64,000 nt of DNA from Nakamurella flavida (GTDB taxonomy: Bacteria > Actinomycetota > Actinomycetes > Mycobacteriales > Nakamurellaceae), in the NCBI RefSeq assembly GCF_030811475.1, contig NZ_JAUSQV010000001.1:1635501-1699500 (forward strand). The letters are read 5' to 3'. A program made the position numbers and the translations under genes. Shown piece by piece: positions 1 to 9,256 of the stretch. Position 1 is the first letter of the stretch; every line of letters starts with the position of its first letter. A model generated the notes under the pieces. That model saw only the letters and a program-made list of their open reading frames with translations. It was not told where the DNA came from and did not search any database.

Positions 1-1285
1 CGTTGTCGATGAGGTTGCCGATCACGGTGACCAGCTCCTGGTCACCGCCGGCACCCTCCGGCAGCTCGGATCCGGGCCGGATCACCAGCTCGATGCCGCG
101 TTCGGCCGCCTGCGCCGTCTTGCCCAGCAGCAGGGCCGCGACCGCCCGGTTGCCGACCCCGTCGACGACCCGGTCGGCCAGGGCCTGGGACACCTGCAGC
201 TCCTGGACGGCGAAGTCCAGGGCGTGCTCGGGCTCGCCCAGTTCGATCAGCGAGATGACCGTGTGCAGCCGGTTGGCCGATTCGTGGGCCTGCGCCCGGA
301 GCGCGGTGGCGAAACTGTGCGCCCGGTCCAGCTCCCCGGTGAGGTTCTCCAGCTCGGTGTGGTCGCGGACGCTGACCACGGCGCCCAGGGTGCGGCCGTC
401 GAGCTGCGCGGGCCGCCGGTTGAACAGCAGCACCCGGTCGGCGGTGAGCACCAGTTCGTCGCGGACCGTGCCGCCGCCGGAGATCATCGCGACCAGCTCG
501 GCGGGGAAGCCGGCCTGCTGCGGGGTCGACCCGGCCACCGACTCGGGCAGGTCGAGCAACCGGCGCGCCTCCGGGTTGGCCAGCACGATGCGGCCGCCGG
601 TGTCCAGCAGCACCATCCCGTTGTGCGCGGACGCGAGCACCGCGTCGTAGTAGCTGAACATCCGGCCCAGCTCCTGCGGTCCCATGCCCAGGGTCTGCCG
701 ACGGACCCAGCGGGCGATGAGCAACGATCCGACCACCCCGATGACCAGCGCGCCGAGGGCGATCAGACCCAGGGTGATCCACCGCCCGCCGATGCCGATG
801 TGATCGACGGTCACCCCGACCGAGACGAGGGCGACGACGGTCCCGTCGGGGGCGGTGACGGGGGTGATGGCCCGGATCGACGGGCCGAGCGTCCCGACGT
901 AGGTCTCCGTGCCGGTTCCACCGGCCAGGGCCACGTCCCGGTTGCCGAGATAGGTCCGGCCGATCTGGGACGGGTCCGGGTGGGTCCACCGGGTGCCGTC
1001 CGGGGCCATGACGACGACGAAGTCGGCCCCCGTGCGCGTCCCCACGTCGAGCGCGAACGGCTGGAGCACCGCGGACGGACCGGTGACGGCCGCGGCCGCG
1101 GGGTAGGGATCGGTGACGGCGGCGAGCACCTGCGGAGCACTGGCCATGGTCTCCGCGATCGCGGTCACCCGTGCACCGGTGGCCTCGTCGGCCTGCTGAT
1201 CGGCGTCGACGCGGAGGGCGACCAGGATCGCCGCGAGCATGACGATCAGGACGACGGCCTGCAGGACGAGGATGCGCCGCGCCAT
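1..1285 (-). CDS. DctB/CitA/DcuS-like sensor histidine kinase (3' end outside window)
   Basis: Membrane sensor kinase of the two-component family that senses C4-dicarboxylates or citrate. Reading inward from ATG at 1285: an N-terminal membrane helix (residues ~3-22), an extracytoplasmic sensor domain of the PASTA-less CitA/DcuS kind, a second helix (~175-197), a PAS-like domain (~215-300), then an H-box with the phospho-acceptor in QAHESANRLHTVISL, and the beginning of the ATPase domain at VIGNLIDN, where the window ends. Only about 428 residues are visible; the ATP-binding part and any response-regulator gene lie beyond position 1. An in-frame GTG at 1312 is an alternative start. It is divergent from a DctA symporter gene, the usual arrangement when the kinase controls the transporter. 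The family assignment is firm, the ligand is inferred. Confidence 0.85.
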   Translation of the reverse strand, partial: MARRILVLQAVVLIVMLAAILVALRVDADQQADEATGARVTAIAETMASAPQVLAAVTDPYPAAAAVTGPSAVLQPFALDVGTRTGADFVVVMAPDGTRWTHPDPSQIGRTYLGNRDVALAGGTGTETYVGTLGPSIRAITPVTAPDGTVVALVSVGVTVDHIGIGGRWITLGLIALGALVIGVVGSLLIARWVRRQTLGMGPQELGRMFSYYDAVLASAHNGMVLLDTGGRIVLANPEARRLLDLPESVAGSTPQQAGFPAELVAMISGGGTVRDELVLTADRVLLFNRRPAQLDGRTLGAVVSVRDHTELENLTGELDRAHSFATALRAQAHESANRLHTVISLIELGEPEHALDFAVQELQVSQALADRVVDGVGNRAVAALLLGKTAQAAERGIELVIRPGSELPEGAGGDQELVTVIGNLIDN

Positions 1286-1514
1286 GGACCAACCGGACCC
1301 GGACAGGAACACGGCGCCTCCGGCCTCGATGCCTCGTCAGGTGTGTCTGCGGCCGGCGCGGCGACCGGCCGACTGCGGGACGAGCCTACGCGCGGAGCGG
1401 TCTGCGGATCGGGTGTGCGTTCTCTATGAACACATCGGCCGTCGGAGGGGCCTGGGGGGTGATCGTGGGCCCAGCGGCATCACCGCCGATACCCGCCGAA
1501 GGCCAGGAGAACCC

Positions 1515-2840
1515 GTGACGACAACGTCGAACGTCCCCGATCCCCACGAGCTGATGATCGCCCCGCCGCCGAAGAAGAAGATCGGCAGCCACTGGCTCTA
1601 CATCGCGGTCATCGTCGCCGTCGTCCTCGGCACCGCCGTCGGCCTCATCTTCGGCAAGAACGCGGCCGGCCTGGCCACGATCGGCACGGCGTTCGTCAAC
1701 CTCATCAAGATGATGATCGGGCCGATCATCTTCTGCACGATCGTGCTGGGCATCGGATCGGTCCGCAAGGCCTCCCAGGTCGGCAAGGTCGGCGGCATGG
1801 CCCTGGCCTACTTCCTGGTCATGTCGACGTTCGCCCTCGTCATCGGGCTCGTCGTCGGCAACGTGATCCACCCCGGCGACAGCCTCACCTCCGGCGCGAT
1901 CCCGACCTACACCCCGCCCGCCGCGACCGGCTCGGGCAACTTCCTGCTGGACATCATCCCGACCACCATCTTCTCCGCGCTGACCGCGGGCTCGGTGCTG
2001 CAGGCCCTGTTCATCGCCCTCATCGTGGGCTTCGCCCTGCAGGGCATGGGCCGCAAGGGCGAGCCGATCCTCTCGGCCATCGGCAGCCTGCAGAAGCTGG
2101 TCTTCAAGATCCTGGCCGGCATCATGTGGCTGGCCCCGATCGGTGCGTTCGGTGCGATCGCCGGTGTCGTCGGGAACGCGGGCTGGTCGGCCATCGCCGC
2201 CCTGGCCCTCCTGATGGGTGCCTTCTACCTGACCTGCGCGGCCTTCGTCTTCCTCGTCCTGGGGTCCCTGCTCAAGCTCGCCACCGGGTACAGCGTCTTC
2301 AAGCTCTTCTACTACCTGCGCCAGGAATTCCTGCTCATCGTGGCGACCTCCTCGTCGGAGACCGCACTCCCCCGGCTCATCGCCAAGATGGAGCACCTGG
2401 GCGTCTCCCGTCCGGTCGTCGGCATCGTGGTGCCCACCGGCTACTCGTTCAACCTGGACGGCACCGCCATCTACCTGACCATGGCCTCGCTGTTCATCGG
2501 CAACGCGCTGGGCAACCCGCTGTCGGTCGGCGAGCAGATCTCCCTGCTGGTCTTCATGATCGTGGCCTCCAAGGGCGCGGCGGGTGTCACCGGAGCCGGG
2601 CTGGCCACCCTGAGCGGTGGGCTGGCCTCACACCGCCCGGACCTGGTCGACGGCGTCGGGCTCATCGTGGCCATCGACCGCTTCATGTCCGAGGCCCGCG
2701 CGGTCACCAACTTCGCGGGCAACGCCGTGGCCACCCTCGTGCTGGGCACCTGGGTCAAGGAGGTCGATCGCACCCAGGTCGACGCGGTCTTCGCCGGGAC
2801 ATCACCGTTCGACGACAGCAACATGCTCGACGAGCACTGA
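1515..2840 (+). CDS. dctA: DctA-type C4-dicarboxylate:cation symporter (DAACS family)
   Basis: Secondary transporter importing dicarboxylates such as succinate, fumarate or malate with protons or sodium. The 441-residue product begins at GTG 1515 behind AGGAGA (1505-1510); an upstream extension in frame lacks a ribosome site. Family hallmarks are all present: the serine-rich re-entrant loop TSSSETALPRLI, the NLDGTAIYLTMA motif of helix 7, ASKGAAGVTGAG of the second re-entrant loop, and RFMSEARAVTNFAGN of helix 8. The length is close to the family norm of about 430-450. A cytoplasmic N-terminus with PPPKKKIGSH precedes the first helix. The divergent sensor kinase probably controls its expression. 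Glutamate as substrate cannot be excluded, because the GltP/DctA families share these motifs. Confidence 0.92.
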   Translation: MTTTSNVPDPHELMIAPPPKKKIGSHWLYIAVIVAVVLGTAVGLIFGKNAAGLATIGTAFVNLIKMMIGPIIFCTIVLGIGSVRKASQVGKVGGMALAYFLVMSTFALVIGLVVGNVIHPGDSLTSGAIPTYTPPAATGSGNFLLDIIPTTIFSALTAGSVLQALFIALIVGFALQGMGRKGEPILSAIGSLQKLVFKILAGIMWLAPIGAFGAIAGVVGNAGWSAIAALALLMGAFYLTCAAFVFLVLGSLLKLATGYSVFKLFYYLRQEFLLIVATSSSETALPRLIAKMEHLGVSRPVVGIVVPTGYSFNLDGTAIYLTMASLFIGNALGNPLSVGEQISLLVFMIVASKGAAGVTGAGLATLSGGLASHRPDLVDGVGLIVAIDRFMSEARAVTNFAGNAVATLVLGTWVKEVDRTQVDAVFAGTSPFDDSNMLDEH

Positions 2841-2892
2841 TCCCCTCCGACCACCGATCGACCGGGGCCCGCGCCCCACCCGCACTCCTCGG

Positions 2893-2917
2893 CCCGGACC
2901 GTCCACGACGGTCCGGG
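2893..2917 (+). terminator. Terminator after dctA
   Basis: An 11-bp perfect hairpin (arm CCCGGACCGTC, loop CAC) lies 52 bases after the dctA stop. There is no T tract, as is common in high-GC actinobacteria. It sits between the convergent dctA and map genes and could act in both directions. Confidence 0.75.
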
Positions 2918-2969
2918 TCGGGGTCGTTCGGGACCGGTCCGATCGGCGGCACGGCCGGGTCGGGTCGAG

Positions 2970-2999
2970 CCGGGCCGGGCCGGGCCGGGCCGGGCCGGG
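2970..2999. repeat. Pentanucleotide tandem repeat (CCGGG)6
   Basis: Six consecutive copies of the 5-base unit CCGGG occupy the gap between the convergent dctA and map genes, ending just before the map stop codon. It is non-coding; length variation here would not alter either protein. No function is evident. Confidence 0.8.
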
Positions 3000-3003
3000 G
3001 ACC

Positions 3004-3861
3004 TCAGTCCAGCGAGATGGGGGTGATGTCGTACCGGGCGAGGCGGGCGGCGCCGCCGTCCAGCGCGGTGGTGACGCAGATTCCCTCGTCGGTGACGGCG
3101 ACGGTGTGCTCGACGTGGGCGGCGCGCGCCCCGTCCTTGGTCACCACGGTCCAGCCGTCGTCCAGCTCGCGGGTGGAGGACTTGCCCAGGGTCACCATGG
3201 GTTCGATGGCCAGCGCCATCCCGTCGACGATGCGGACACCCTTCCCACGCTTGCCCTGGTTCGGGACGAACGGGTCCATGTGCATGGCGCTGCCGATGCC
3301 GTGCCCGCCGTAGCCGCTGACCGAGCCGTAGCGGCGGCCGTCCTCGTGGGCGGCCCGGAGCACGGCGGTCTCCACCGCCTGCGAGATGTCACCGATACGG
3401 CCACCCGCGCGGGTGGCGGCGATCCCGGCCCACAGGGCGACCTGGGCGGCGAGGATCAGATCGGTCTCGGCGGCACCGGCCTCGTCCTCGGGCGGGGACC
3501 CGACGTGCAGCGACACCGCGGAGTCCGCATGCCACCCGTCCACGATGCAGCCGGCGTCGATGGACAGCAGGTCACCGTCGCGGAGCACGCGGTCGGGCCG
3601 CGGGATGCCGTGGACCACCTCGTCGTTGACCGAGGCGCAGATGGTGGCGGGGAAACCGTGGTAGCCCAGGAAGTTGGGCCGCGCCCCCGCGTCGGCGATC
3701 ACCGCGGCGACCGCGGCGTCGACGTCCGCGGTGCTGGAGCCGGGAACGGCCGCGGCGCGGCCCGCCTCGATGGCACGGGCCAGCACGACCCCGGCGGCAC
3801 GCATGGACTGCAACTCCCCGCGGGTCTTGATCTCCACGGAGCGGTCGGGACGAGCGGACAT
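3004..3861 (-). CDS. map: Methionine aminopeptidase, type I
   Basis: Cytosolic metallopeptidase that removes the initiator methionine from nascent proteins. The 285-residue product from ATG 3861 shows the pita-bread fold ligands in order: two aspartates in SIDAGCIVDGWHADSAV, the histidine of GYGGHGIGSAMH, and glutamates in LAIEPMVTLG and HVEHTVAVT. The length is near that of other bacterial type I enzymes and no N-terminal SH3-binding extension is present. It is the last gene of secY-adk-map, a conserved order in which protein export, nucleotide balance and N-terminal processing genes are co-transcribed; the adk stop is 8 bases upstream. The usual next genes infA-rpmJ-rpsM are absent; dctA converges instead. 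Confidence 0.96.
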   Translation of the reverse strand: MSARPDRSVEIKTRGELQSMRAAGVVLARAIEAGRAAAVPGSSTADVDAAVAAVIADAGARPNFLGYHGFPATICASVNDEVVHGIPRPDRVLRDGDLLSIDAGCIVDGWHADSAVSLHVGSPPEDEAGAAETDLILAAQVALWAGIAATRAGGRIGDISQAVETAVLRAAHEDGRRYGSVSGYGGHGIGSAMHMDPFVPNQGKRGKGVRIVDGMALAIEPMVTLGKSSTRELDDGWTVVTKDGARAAHVEHTVAVTDEGICVTTALDGGAARLARYDITPISLD

Positions 3862-3869
3862 CGGGAGCC

Positions 3870-4433
3870 TCAGTTCGACGGGGAGCGCCGGTGCAGGGCG
3901 GCGAGGGCCCGTTGGGTGACCTCGTCGACGCCGCCGACACCGTTCACCGCGAGAACGCGGTCGTGGTAGTACTCCAGCAACGGGGTGGTGGAGGTGTGGT
4001 AGATGTCCAGCCTCTTGCGGATGGCCTCGGGGGTGTCGTCCTCCCGGGCCCGGGAGACCAGGCGGTCCATCAGCACCTCGGTGGGGGCCTCCAGCAGCAG
4101 GACCGCGTCGATGGACTGCCCGCGGGCGCCGAGCAGCTCGCCCAACCACCGGGCCTGGTCCAGGTTCCGCGGGAACCCGTCCAGCAGGAAGCCCTCGGCC
4201 GCGTCCTGCTGGTCGAGCCGGTCGGCCACCATCGAGTTGGTGACCTCGTCCGGCACCAGGTCGCCCTGGCTCATGTACTTCTGGGCCAGCAGGCCGAGCT
4301 CGGTCTTCTCCCCCACGTTCGCGCGGAAGATGTCGCCGGTGGAGATGTGCGCGATGTCCAGCGCCTTGGCCAGTCGGGTGGCCTGCGTACCCTTGCCGAC
4401 GCCCTGCGGTCCGACGATGAGCAGCCGGCTCAC
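3870..4433 (-). CDS. adk: Adenylate kinase (short form)
   Basis: Interconverts ATP + AMP and 2 ADP. The start is GTG 4433, whose GTGA overlaps the secY stop, so the two genes are translationally coupled. The P-loop is GPQGVGKGTQ at residues ~8-17, slightly different from the commoner GPPGAGKGT; the AMP-binding region STGDIFRANV and the LLDGFPRNLDQARWL segment follow. At 187 residues it is a short-LID enzyme: the ~30-residue insertion carrying the zinc-binding LID of Bacillus-type enzymes is missing, as in mycobacteria and E. coli-unlike short forms. Middle gene of secY-adk-map. Confidence 0.96.
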   Translation of the reverse strand: MSRLLIVGPQGVGKGTQATRLAKALDIAHISTGDIFRANVGEKTELGLLAQKYMSQGDLVPDEVTNSMVADRLDQQDAAEGFLLDGFPRNLDQARWLGELLGARGQSIDAVLLLEAPTEVLMDRLVSRAREDDTPEAIRKRLDIYHTSTTPLLEYYHDRVLAVNGVGGVDEVTQRALAALHRRSPSN

Positions 4434-5767
4434 CGCAGGAACCCTTCGTAGTTGCGCTGCATCAGCTGGGTCTCGATCTGCTTCACCGTGTCCAGGCCGA
4501 CGCCGACCATGATCAGCACAGCGGTGCCGCCGAACGGGAAGTTCTGGTTGTTGCCGTTGCCGGTGATCTCCAGGAACAGGTTCGGGAGGATCGCCACGAT
4601 GCCCAGGTAGAGCGAGCCCGGCAGGGTGACCCGGGACAGCACGTACTGCAGGTACTCCGCGGTCGGGCGGCCCGGGCGGATGCCCGGGATGAACCCGCCG
4701 TACTTCTTCAGCTCGTCGGCCCGCTCCGTGGGGTTGAACGTGATGCCGACGTAGAAGTAGGTGAAGAAGATGATCAGCGCGAAGTACAGGACGATGTGCG
4801 ACCAACTGCCCTGGTCGATCACCCAGACGTTGAGGAACTGCACCCAGCCGCTGACCACCGTGGTGCCGTCGGCGTTCACCGTGGTCGGGCTGATGAGCTG
4901 GACGATGAGGGTGGGCAGGTAGAGCAGCGACGTCGCGAAGATGACGGGGATGACGCCGGCCTGGTTGACCTTGAGCGGCAGGTAGGTCGAGGTGCCGCCG
5001 TACATCTTGCGGCCGATCATGCGCTTGGCGTACTGGACGGGCAGTCGCCGCTGGCCCTGCTCGACGAACACCACGGCACAGATGATGCCGAGCCCGATGG
5101 CGCAGACGATGGCGAAGATGACCGGGCCCTGGGTGTCCAGGATGTTCTTGCCCTCGGCCGGGATGCGCGAGGCGATCGAGGTGAAGATGAGGATCGACAT
5201 GCCGTTGCCGATGCCGCGCTCGGTGATCAGCTCACCCATCCACATGACGACGGCGGTGCCGGCGGTCATCGTCAGGACGAGGGTGATCAGCGCGAGGGCA
5301 CTGCGGTCGGGGACGATCTGATCGGTGACCGAGCAGCCCTGGAACAGCTGGCCGTTGATCGCCAGCGCCAGGAACGCGGTGGACTGCAGGATGCCCAGGC
5401 CGATGGTCAGGTAGCGCGTGTACTGGGTCAGCTTGGTCTGACCGGCCTGACCGAGCTTCTTGAGCTGCTCGAACCGCGGGATCACCACGGTGAGCAGCTG
5501 CACGATGATCGACGCGGTGATGTACGGCATGATGCCCAGCGCGAAGACGGAGAGCTGCAGGAGCGCGCCACCGGAGAACAGGTTGAGCACGGTCAGCAGG
5601 TCGTTGCCGGTTCCCGCCTCGGCGATGCACTGCTGGACGGCGGTGTAGGCCACGCCGGGCGAGGGCATCGTCGCGCCGAAGCGGTAGATGGCCACCAGGC
5701 CGAGCGTGAACAGGATCTTCTTCCGAAGATCGGGCGTCTTGAGCGCCGAGACAAATGCGGAGAGCAC
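4430..5767 (-). CDS. secY: Preprotein translocase subunit SecY
   Basis: Central pore of the Sec translocon in the cytoplasmic membrane, partner of SecE (encoded at 45542-46000) and SecG. The 445-residue protein starts at GTG 5767 behind a perfect AGGAGG at 5772-5777; longer in-frame extensions upstream have no ribosome site. About ten hydrophobic segments are visible. Recognisable blocks include FALGIMPYITASIIVQLL, ITERGIGNGMSILIF and the cytoplasmic loop RRLPVQYAKRMIG before GTSTYLPLKVNQAGVIPVIFA, split by the usual spacing. A strong terminator after rplO means that secY-adk-map probably has its own promoter in the 425 bases upstream. Confidence 0.97.
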   Translation of the reverse strand: MLSAFVSALKTPDLRKKILFTLGLVAIYRFGATMPSPGVAYTAVQQCIAEAGTGNDLLTVLNLFSGGALLQLSVFALGIMPYITASIIVQLLTVVIPRFEQLKKLGQAGQTKLTQYTRYLTIGLGILQSTAFLALAINGQLFQGCSVTDQIVPDRSALALITLVLTMTAGTAVVMWMGELITERGIGNGMSILIFTSIASRIPAEGKNILDTQGPVIFAIVCAIGLGIICAVVFVEQGQRRLPVQYAKRMIGRKMYGGTSTYLPLKVNQAGVIPVIFATSLLYLPTLIVQLISPTTVNADGTTVVSGWVQFLNVWVIDQGSWSHIVLYFALIIFFTYFYVGITFNPTERADELKKYGGFIPGIRPGRPTAEYLQYVLSRVTLPGSLYLGIVAILPNLFLEITGNGNNQNFPFGGTAVLIMVGVGLDTVKQIETQLMQRNYEGFLR

Positions 5768-6192
5768 GGATCCTCCTGGCCTCACCGGCCCCCCGTTCGG
5801 GAACCGATGGCGGGCCGCCGGCCTGATCGCCGTCGAACCCGTCCTCGTCGCGCGGGGTCTCCCCCGCACCTGGTGTGCCGCTGGGTGGTACCCAGCCGCG
5901 TCTTGCCGCTCGCCCGGCACCGGTCGGAACGGGATCTCCCCCGCGCCGACGATGGCGGTCTGCCCGATCCGACCCCCGCAGGGACCGATCGCGGATACGC
6001 CGACCCCCCGGGGCCCAGGTATCTCCCAGGAGAGTACCGGCCACCGGGGGGTGACGAAGCAACCTCGGCGGGCCGACTCTGGGCCGCTCTGCCGGGTGGA
6101 CCGCCGCGCGGGGCGGTGGTCACCACGGGTGGGTGCCGGACGGACGTGGTGCGGTGTGGCCGCACGCCCGGTCAGGGGTGTGCCTGATGCGA
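5768..6192. other. Non-coding gap between rplO terminator and secY
   Basis: These 425 bases hold no credible gene. They must contain the secY-adk-map promoter if the hairpin at 6193-6225 terminates. Only a weak candidate was seen (TTGCTT-like -35 near 6055-6060 with a 20-base spacer to TACTCT), so no promoter is called. Confidence 0.5.
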
Positions 6193-6225
6193 CACCGGCC
6201 CGTCCCGGGAAGGGACGGGCCGGTG
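6193..6225 (-). terminator. Terminator of the spc ribosomal cluster
   Basis: A 14-bp perfect hairpin (arm CACCGGCCCGTCCC, loop of five bases) lies 13 bases after the rplO stop. It separates rplO from secY, which in many bacteria are in one operon. Confidence 0.85.
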
Positions 6226-6237
6226 CGTGGAACGGGA

Positions 6238-6681
6238 CTACAGGGTGATGGCGGACCCGCCGGCCGAGGCCAGCTTCTCCTTGGCCGAGCCGGAGAACGC
6301 GTGCGCGCTCACCGTCAGGGACACCCCGGCGATGTCGCCGTCGCCGAGCACCTTGACCAGCTGGCCCTTGCGGACCGCGCCGGCCTCGACGATCTCGTCG
6401 ACACCGATGGTGCCGCCCTGCGGGAACAGGGTGACGAGCTGGCCGACGTTGACGACCTGGTAGCTGACACGGAACGCGTTGCGGAAGCCCTTGAGCTTGG
6501 GCAGACGCATGTGCAGCGGCAGGTTGCCACCCTCGAAGGACGCCGGCACGTTCTTGCGTGCGCCGGTGCCCTTGGTGCCACGGCCCGCGGTCTTGCCCTT
6601 GGAGCCCTCACCACGACCGAGTCGGGTCTTGGCCGTCTTGGCGCCCGGGGCGGGACGCAGATGGTGGACCTTGATCGTCAT
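6238..6681 (-). CDS. rplO: 50S ribosomal protein L15
   Basis: Late-assembly protein of the large subunit that binds 23S rRNA. The 147-residue product has the basic, glycine-rich extended N-terminus ([19 protein letters not shown]) followed by the globular domain with LPKLKGFRN and ending in [22 protein letters not shown] 6681 overlaps the rpmD stop by four bases, so translation is coupled. It is the last gene of the spc cluster, directly before the hairpin at 6193-6225. Confidence 0.98.
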   Translation of the reverse strand: MTIKVHHLRPAPGAKTAKTRLGRGEGSKGKTAGRGTKGTGARKNVPASFEGGNLPLHMRLPKLKGFRNAFRVSYQVVNVGQLVTLFPQGGTIGVDEIVEAGAVRKGQLVKVLGDGDIAGVSLTVSAHAFSGSAKEKLASAGGSAITL

Positions 6682-6881
6682 GACTGATCACTTCCTTCCG
6701 CGGACAGCTCTTCCACGCTCAACAGGTGGGTGGCCGTCCGGATGTAGCCGCGGTTCACCGCGTTGTCGGTGACGACGACGCTGTGGTGGATCCGCTTGAG
6801 TCCGAGCGAGCGGACCGACTCGCGGGCCGGTCGCTTGTTCCCGATGGTCGACTTGACCTGGGTGACCTTCAGTTCAGCCAT
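6678..6881 (-). CDS. rpmD: 50S ribosomal protein L30
   Basis: Small 67-residue large-subunit protein of the L30/L7e ferredoxin-like fold. The family core [19 protein letters not shown] followed by [15 protein letters not shown] is clear. A C-terminal tail with an acidic finish ([11 protein letters not shown]) makes it a little longer than the usual ~60 residues. It starts one base after the rpsE stop and overlaps rplO by four bases. Confidence 0.97.
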   Translation of the reverse strand: MAELKVTQVKSTIGNKRPARESVRSLGLKRIHHSVVVTDNAVNRGYIRTATHLLSVEELSAEGSDQS

Positions 6882-6882
6882 G

Positions 6883-7545
<663 letters not shown>

Positions 7546-7594
7546 CAGATGTCCCTCTCAGTCGTCAGTGCGGGTGCTGCAGTGGTGGTCGACA

Positions 7595-7966
7595 TCAGAA
7601 CTCCAGCCCGGCGCCACGGGCGCCGTCGGCCAGAGCCGCGATGCGACCGTGGTACTTGTCGCCACCACGGTCGAAGACCGCGGAGGAGTAGCCGGCGGCC
7701 TGGGCCCGCTGCGCGAGCAGCTGGCCGACGAGCTTGGCCTTGGCGCTCTTGTCGCCCTCGTCGTTGCGCAGGTCGACCTCGAGGGTCGACGCCGAGGCGA
7801 CGGTGCGGCCGACGGAGTCGTCCACCAGCTGGGCGTTGATGTGCCGGGCGGAACGGGTGACGACCAGACGCGGCCGCACAGCGGTACCGACGACCTTCTT
7901 GCGCAGCCGGAAGTGCCGGCGGGCACGCGATCGAGCGCGCGCCTGAGAAACGTTGGCAGCCATCAT
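7595..7966 (-). CDS. rplR: 50S ribosomal protein L18
   Basis: Large-subunit protein that binds 5S rRNA together with L5 and L25. The 123-residue product shows [20 protein letters not shown] near the N-terminus, [21 protein letters not shown], and [20 protein letters not shown] at the C-terminus, all family signatures. Two consecutive ATG codons (7966 and 7963) overlap the rplF stop TGA; either could start translation. Followed after 49 bases by rpsE. Confidence 0.97.
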   Translation of the reverse strand: MMAANVSQARARSRARRHFRLRKKVVGTAVRPRLVVTRSARHINAQLVDDSVGRTVASASTLEVDLRNDEGDKSAKAKLVGQLLAQRAQAAGYSSAVFDRGGDKYHGRIAALADGARGAGLEF

Positions 7967-8499
7967 TTACCCGTCTTTCCGACCTTGCGCCGGACGACCT
8001 CGCCGGCGTACCGCACACCCTTGCCCTTGTACGGGTCGGGCTTGCGCAGCTTGCGGATGTTGGCCGAGACCTCTCCGACCAGCTGCTTGTCGATGCCTTC
8101 CACCCGGAACTTGACCGGCGACTCGACCACGAACGAAATGCCTTCGGGCGCCGTGACCGGCACCGGGTGCGAGTAGCCGAGGGCGAACTCGAGGTCCGAT
8201 CCCTTGGCCGCCACGCGGTAGCCGACGCCGACGATCTCCAGCGTCTTGACGTACCCCTGGGTGACGCCGATGACCATGTTGCTGACCAGCGTGCGGGTCA
8301 GGCCGTGACGGGCGCGGGAATCGCGCTCGTCGTCCGGCCGGGTGACCACGAGTTCGGTGGCCTCCTGGGCGACCGAGATGGGTTCGACGACCGTGTGCGT
8401 CAGGGATCCCTTGGGGCCCTTCACGGTCACCTGCGATCCGTTGATCGTCACGTCGACCCCCGCGGGAACGGGGATCGGCAGTCTTCCGATTCGCGACAT
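7963..8499 (-). CDS. rplF: 50S ribosomal protein L6
   Basis: Large-subunit protein near the factor-binding site, built of two similar domains. The 178-residue product starts [19 protein letters not shown] and ends with the highly conserved [20 protein letters not shown] block. Length is standard. It is separated from rpsH by ten bases and its stop overlaps the start of rplR. Confidence 0.98.
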   Translation of the reverse strand: MSRIGRLPIPVPAGVDVTINGSQVTVKGPKGSLTHTVVEPISVAQEATELVVTRPDDERDSRARHGLTRTLVSNMVIGVTQGYVKTLEIVGVGYRVAAKGSDLEFALGYSHPVPVTAPEGISFVVESPVKFRVEGIDKQLVGEVSANIRKLRKPDPYKGKGVRYAGEVVRRKVGKTGK

Positions 8500-8509
8500 G
8501 AGTTCTGCC

Positions 8510-8908
8510 TTACCAGACGTAGGCGAGGACTTCCCCGCCCACCTTCTTCTTGGCGGCCTGCCGGTCGGTCAGCAGACCGGTGGAGGTCGAGATGATGGCG
8601 ATGCCCAGTCCGCCGAGCACCTTGGGCAGCTCGGTGGAGCGCGCGTAGACGCGCAGGCCGGGCTTGGACACGCGACGCACACCGGCGATCGAACGCTCGC
8701 GGTTGGGCCCGTACTTCAGGGAGATCACCAGGTTCTTGCCGACAACGGCCTCGGACGTGGTCCAGGAGCCGATGTAGCCCTCCTTCACCAGGATGTCGGC
8801 GATGGTGCCCTTGAGCTTCGAGAAGGGCATCACGACCTCGTCGTGGTACGCGGAGTTCGCGTTGCGGATCCTGGTGAGGAAATCCGCGATGGGGTCGGTC
8901 ATGGTCAT
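8510..8908 (-). CDS. rpsH: 30S ribosomal protein S8
   Basis: Primary 16S rRNA-binding protein of the small subunit; in E. coli it also represses the spc operon by binding its mRNA. The 132-residue product from ATG 8908 ([18 protein letters not shown]) has the usual length; a second ATG lies two codons inside. C-terminal block [19 protein letters not shown] is diagnostic. A 156-base gap with a hairpin (9031-9057) separates it from rpsN, unusually wide for this cluster. Confidence 0.98.
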   Translation of the reverse strand: MTMTDPIADFLTRIRNANSAYHDEVVMPFSKLKGTIADILVKEGYIGSWTTSEAVVGKNLVISLKYGPNRERSIAGVRRVSKPGLRVYARSTELPKVLGGLGIAIISTSTGLLTDRQAAKKKVGGEVLAYVW

Positions 8909-9030
8909 GCGGTGGTCACTCCTCTCGCCTGGTTCACCCGGTGCGGGTGCCTGTGACGAACGTGCCCGGCCGGGCCGGGCGGGATGACCCGGCGGATGTC
9001 TCCCGCCGGGGTGGTGCACCGATGCCGGGG

Positions 9031-9057
9031 CCGGCGTCGTCAAGGGGACGACGCCGG
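9031..9057 (-). terminator. Terminator-like hairpin inside the spc cluster (rpsN/rpsH gap)
   Basis: An 11-bp perfect stem (arm CCGGCGTCGTC, loop AAGGG) sits 8 bases after the rpsN stop. Palindromic GC stretches follow at about 8967-8980. It could partly terminate, stabilise a processed 3' end, or act as an attenuator for rpsH-rplO. Confidence 0.55.
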
Positions 9058-9064
9058 ACCCTGG

Positions 9065-9250
9065 TCACCAGCTGGACTTGGTGATGCCCGGCAGCTCGCC
9101 GGCGTGCGCCATCTCGCGGAGGCAGATCCGGCACAGGCCGAACTTGCGGTACACGGAGTGCGGGCGCCCGCAGCGGTTGCACCGGGTGTAGCCGCGGACG
9201 GCGAACTTCGGCTTGCGCTTGGACTTGTTGATCAGAGCGGTCTTCGCCAT
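9065..9250 (-). CDS. rpsN: 30S ribosomal protein S14, zinc-binding type
   Basis: 61-residue S14 of the zinc (C+) form. Two CXXC pairs, in [21 protein letters not shown], would hold one zinc ion; here the first pair is CNRC and the second CRIC. The zinc-free paralogue used under zinc starvation is not in this window. The gene starts six bases after rplE and precedes the hairpin at 9031-9057. Confidence 0.97.
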   Translation of the reverse strand: MAKTALINKSKRKPKFAVRGYTRCNRCGRPHSVYRKFGLCRICLREMAHAGELPGITKSSW

Positions 9251-9256
9251 GACGGA

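Noticed and set aside
42-1429. Competing open frames (minus 42-1292, plus 224-1429) over the sensor kinase
   Set aside because: The kinase frame, open to the window edge, contains clear helices, PAS, H-box and N-box; the others do not.
2970-3000. Pentanucleotide repeat considered as an attachment or replication site
   Set aside because: It is a simple tandem repeat without flanking duplication, integrase gene or DnaA-box-like sequence.
5994-6060. Candidate secY promoter with TTGCTT and TACTCT
   Set aside because: Spacer of 20 bases is too long; not strong enough to list as a site.
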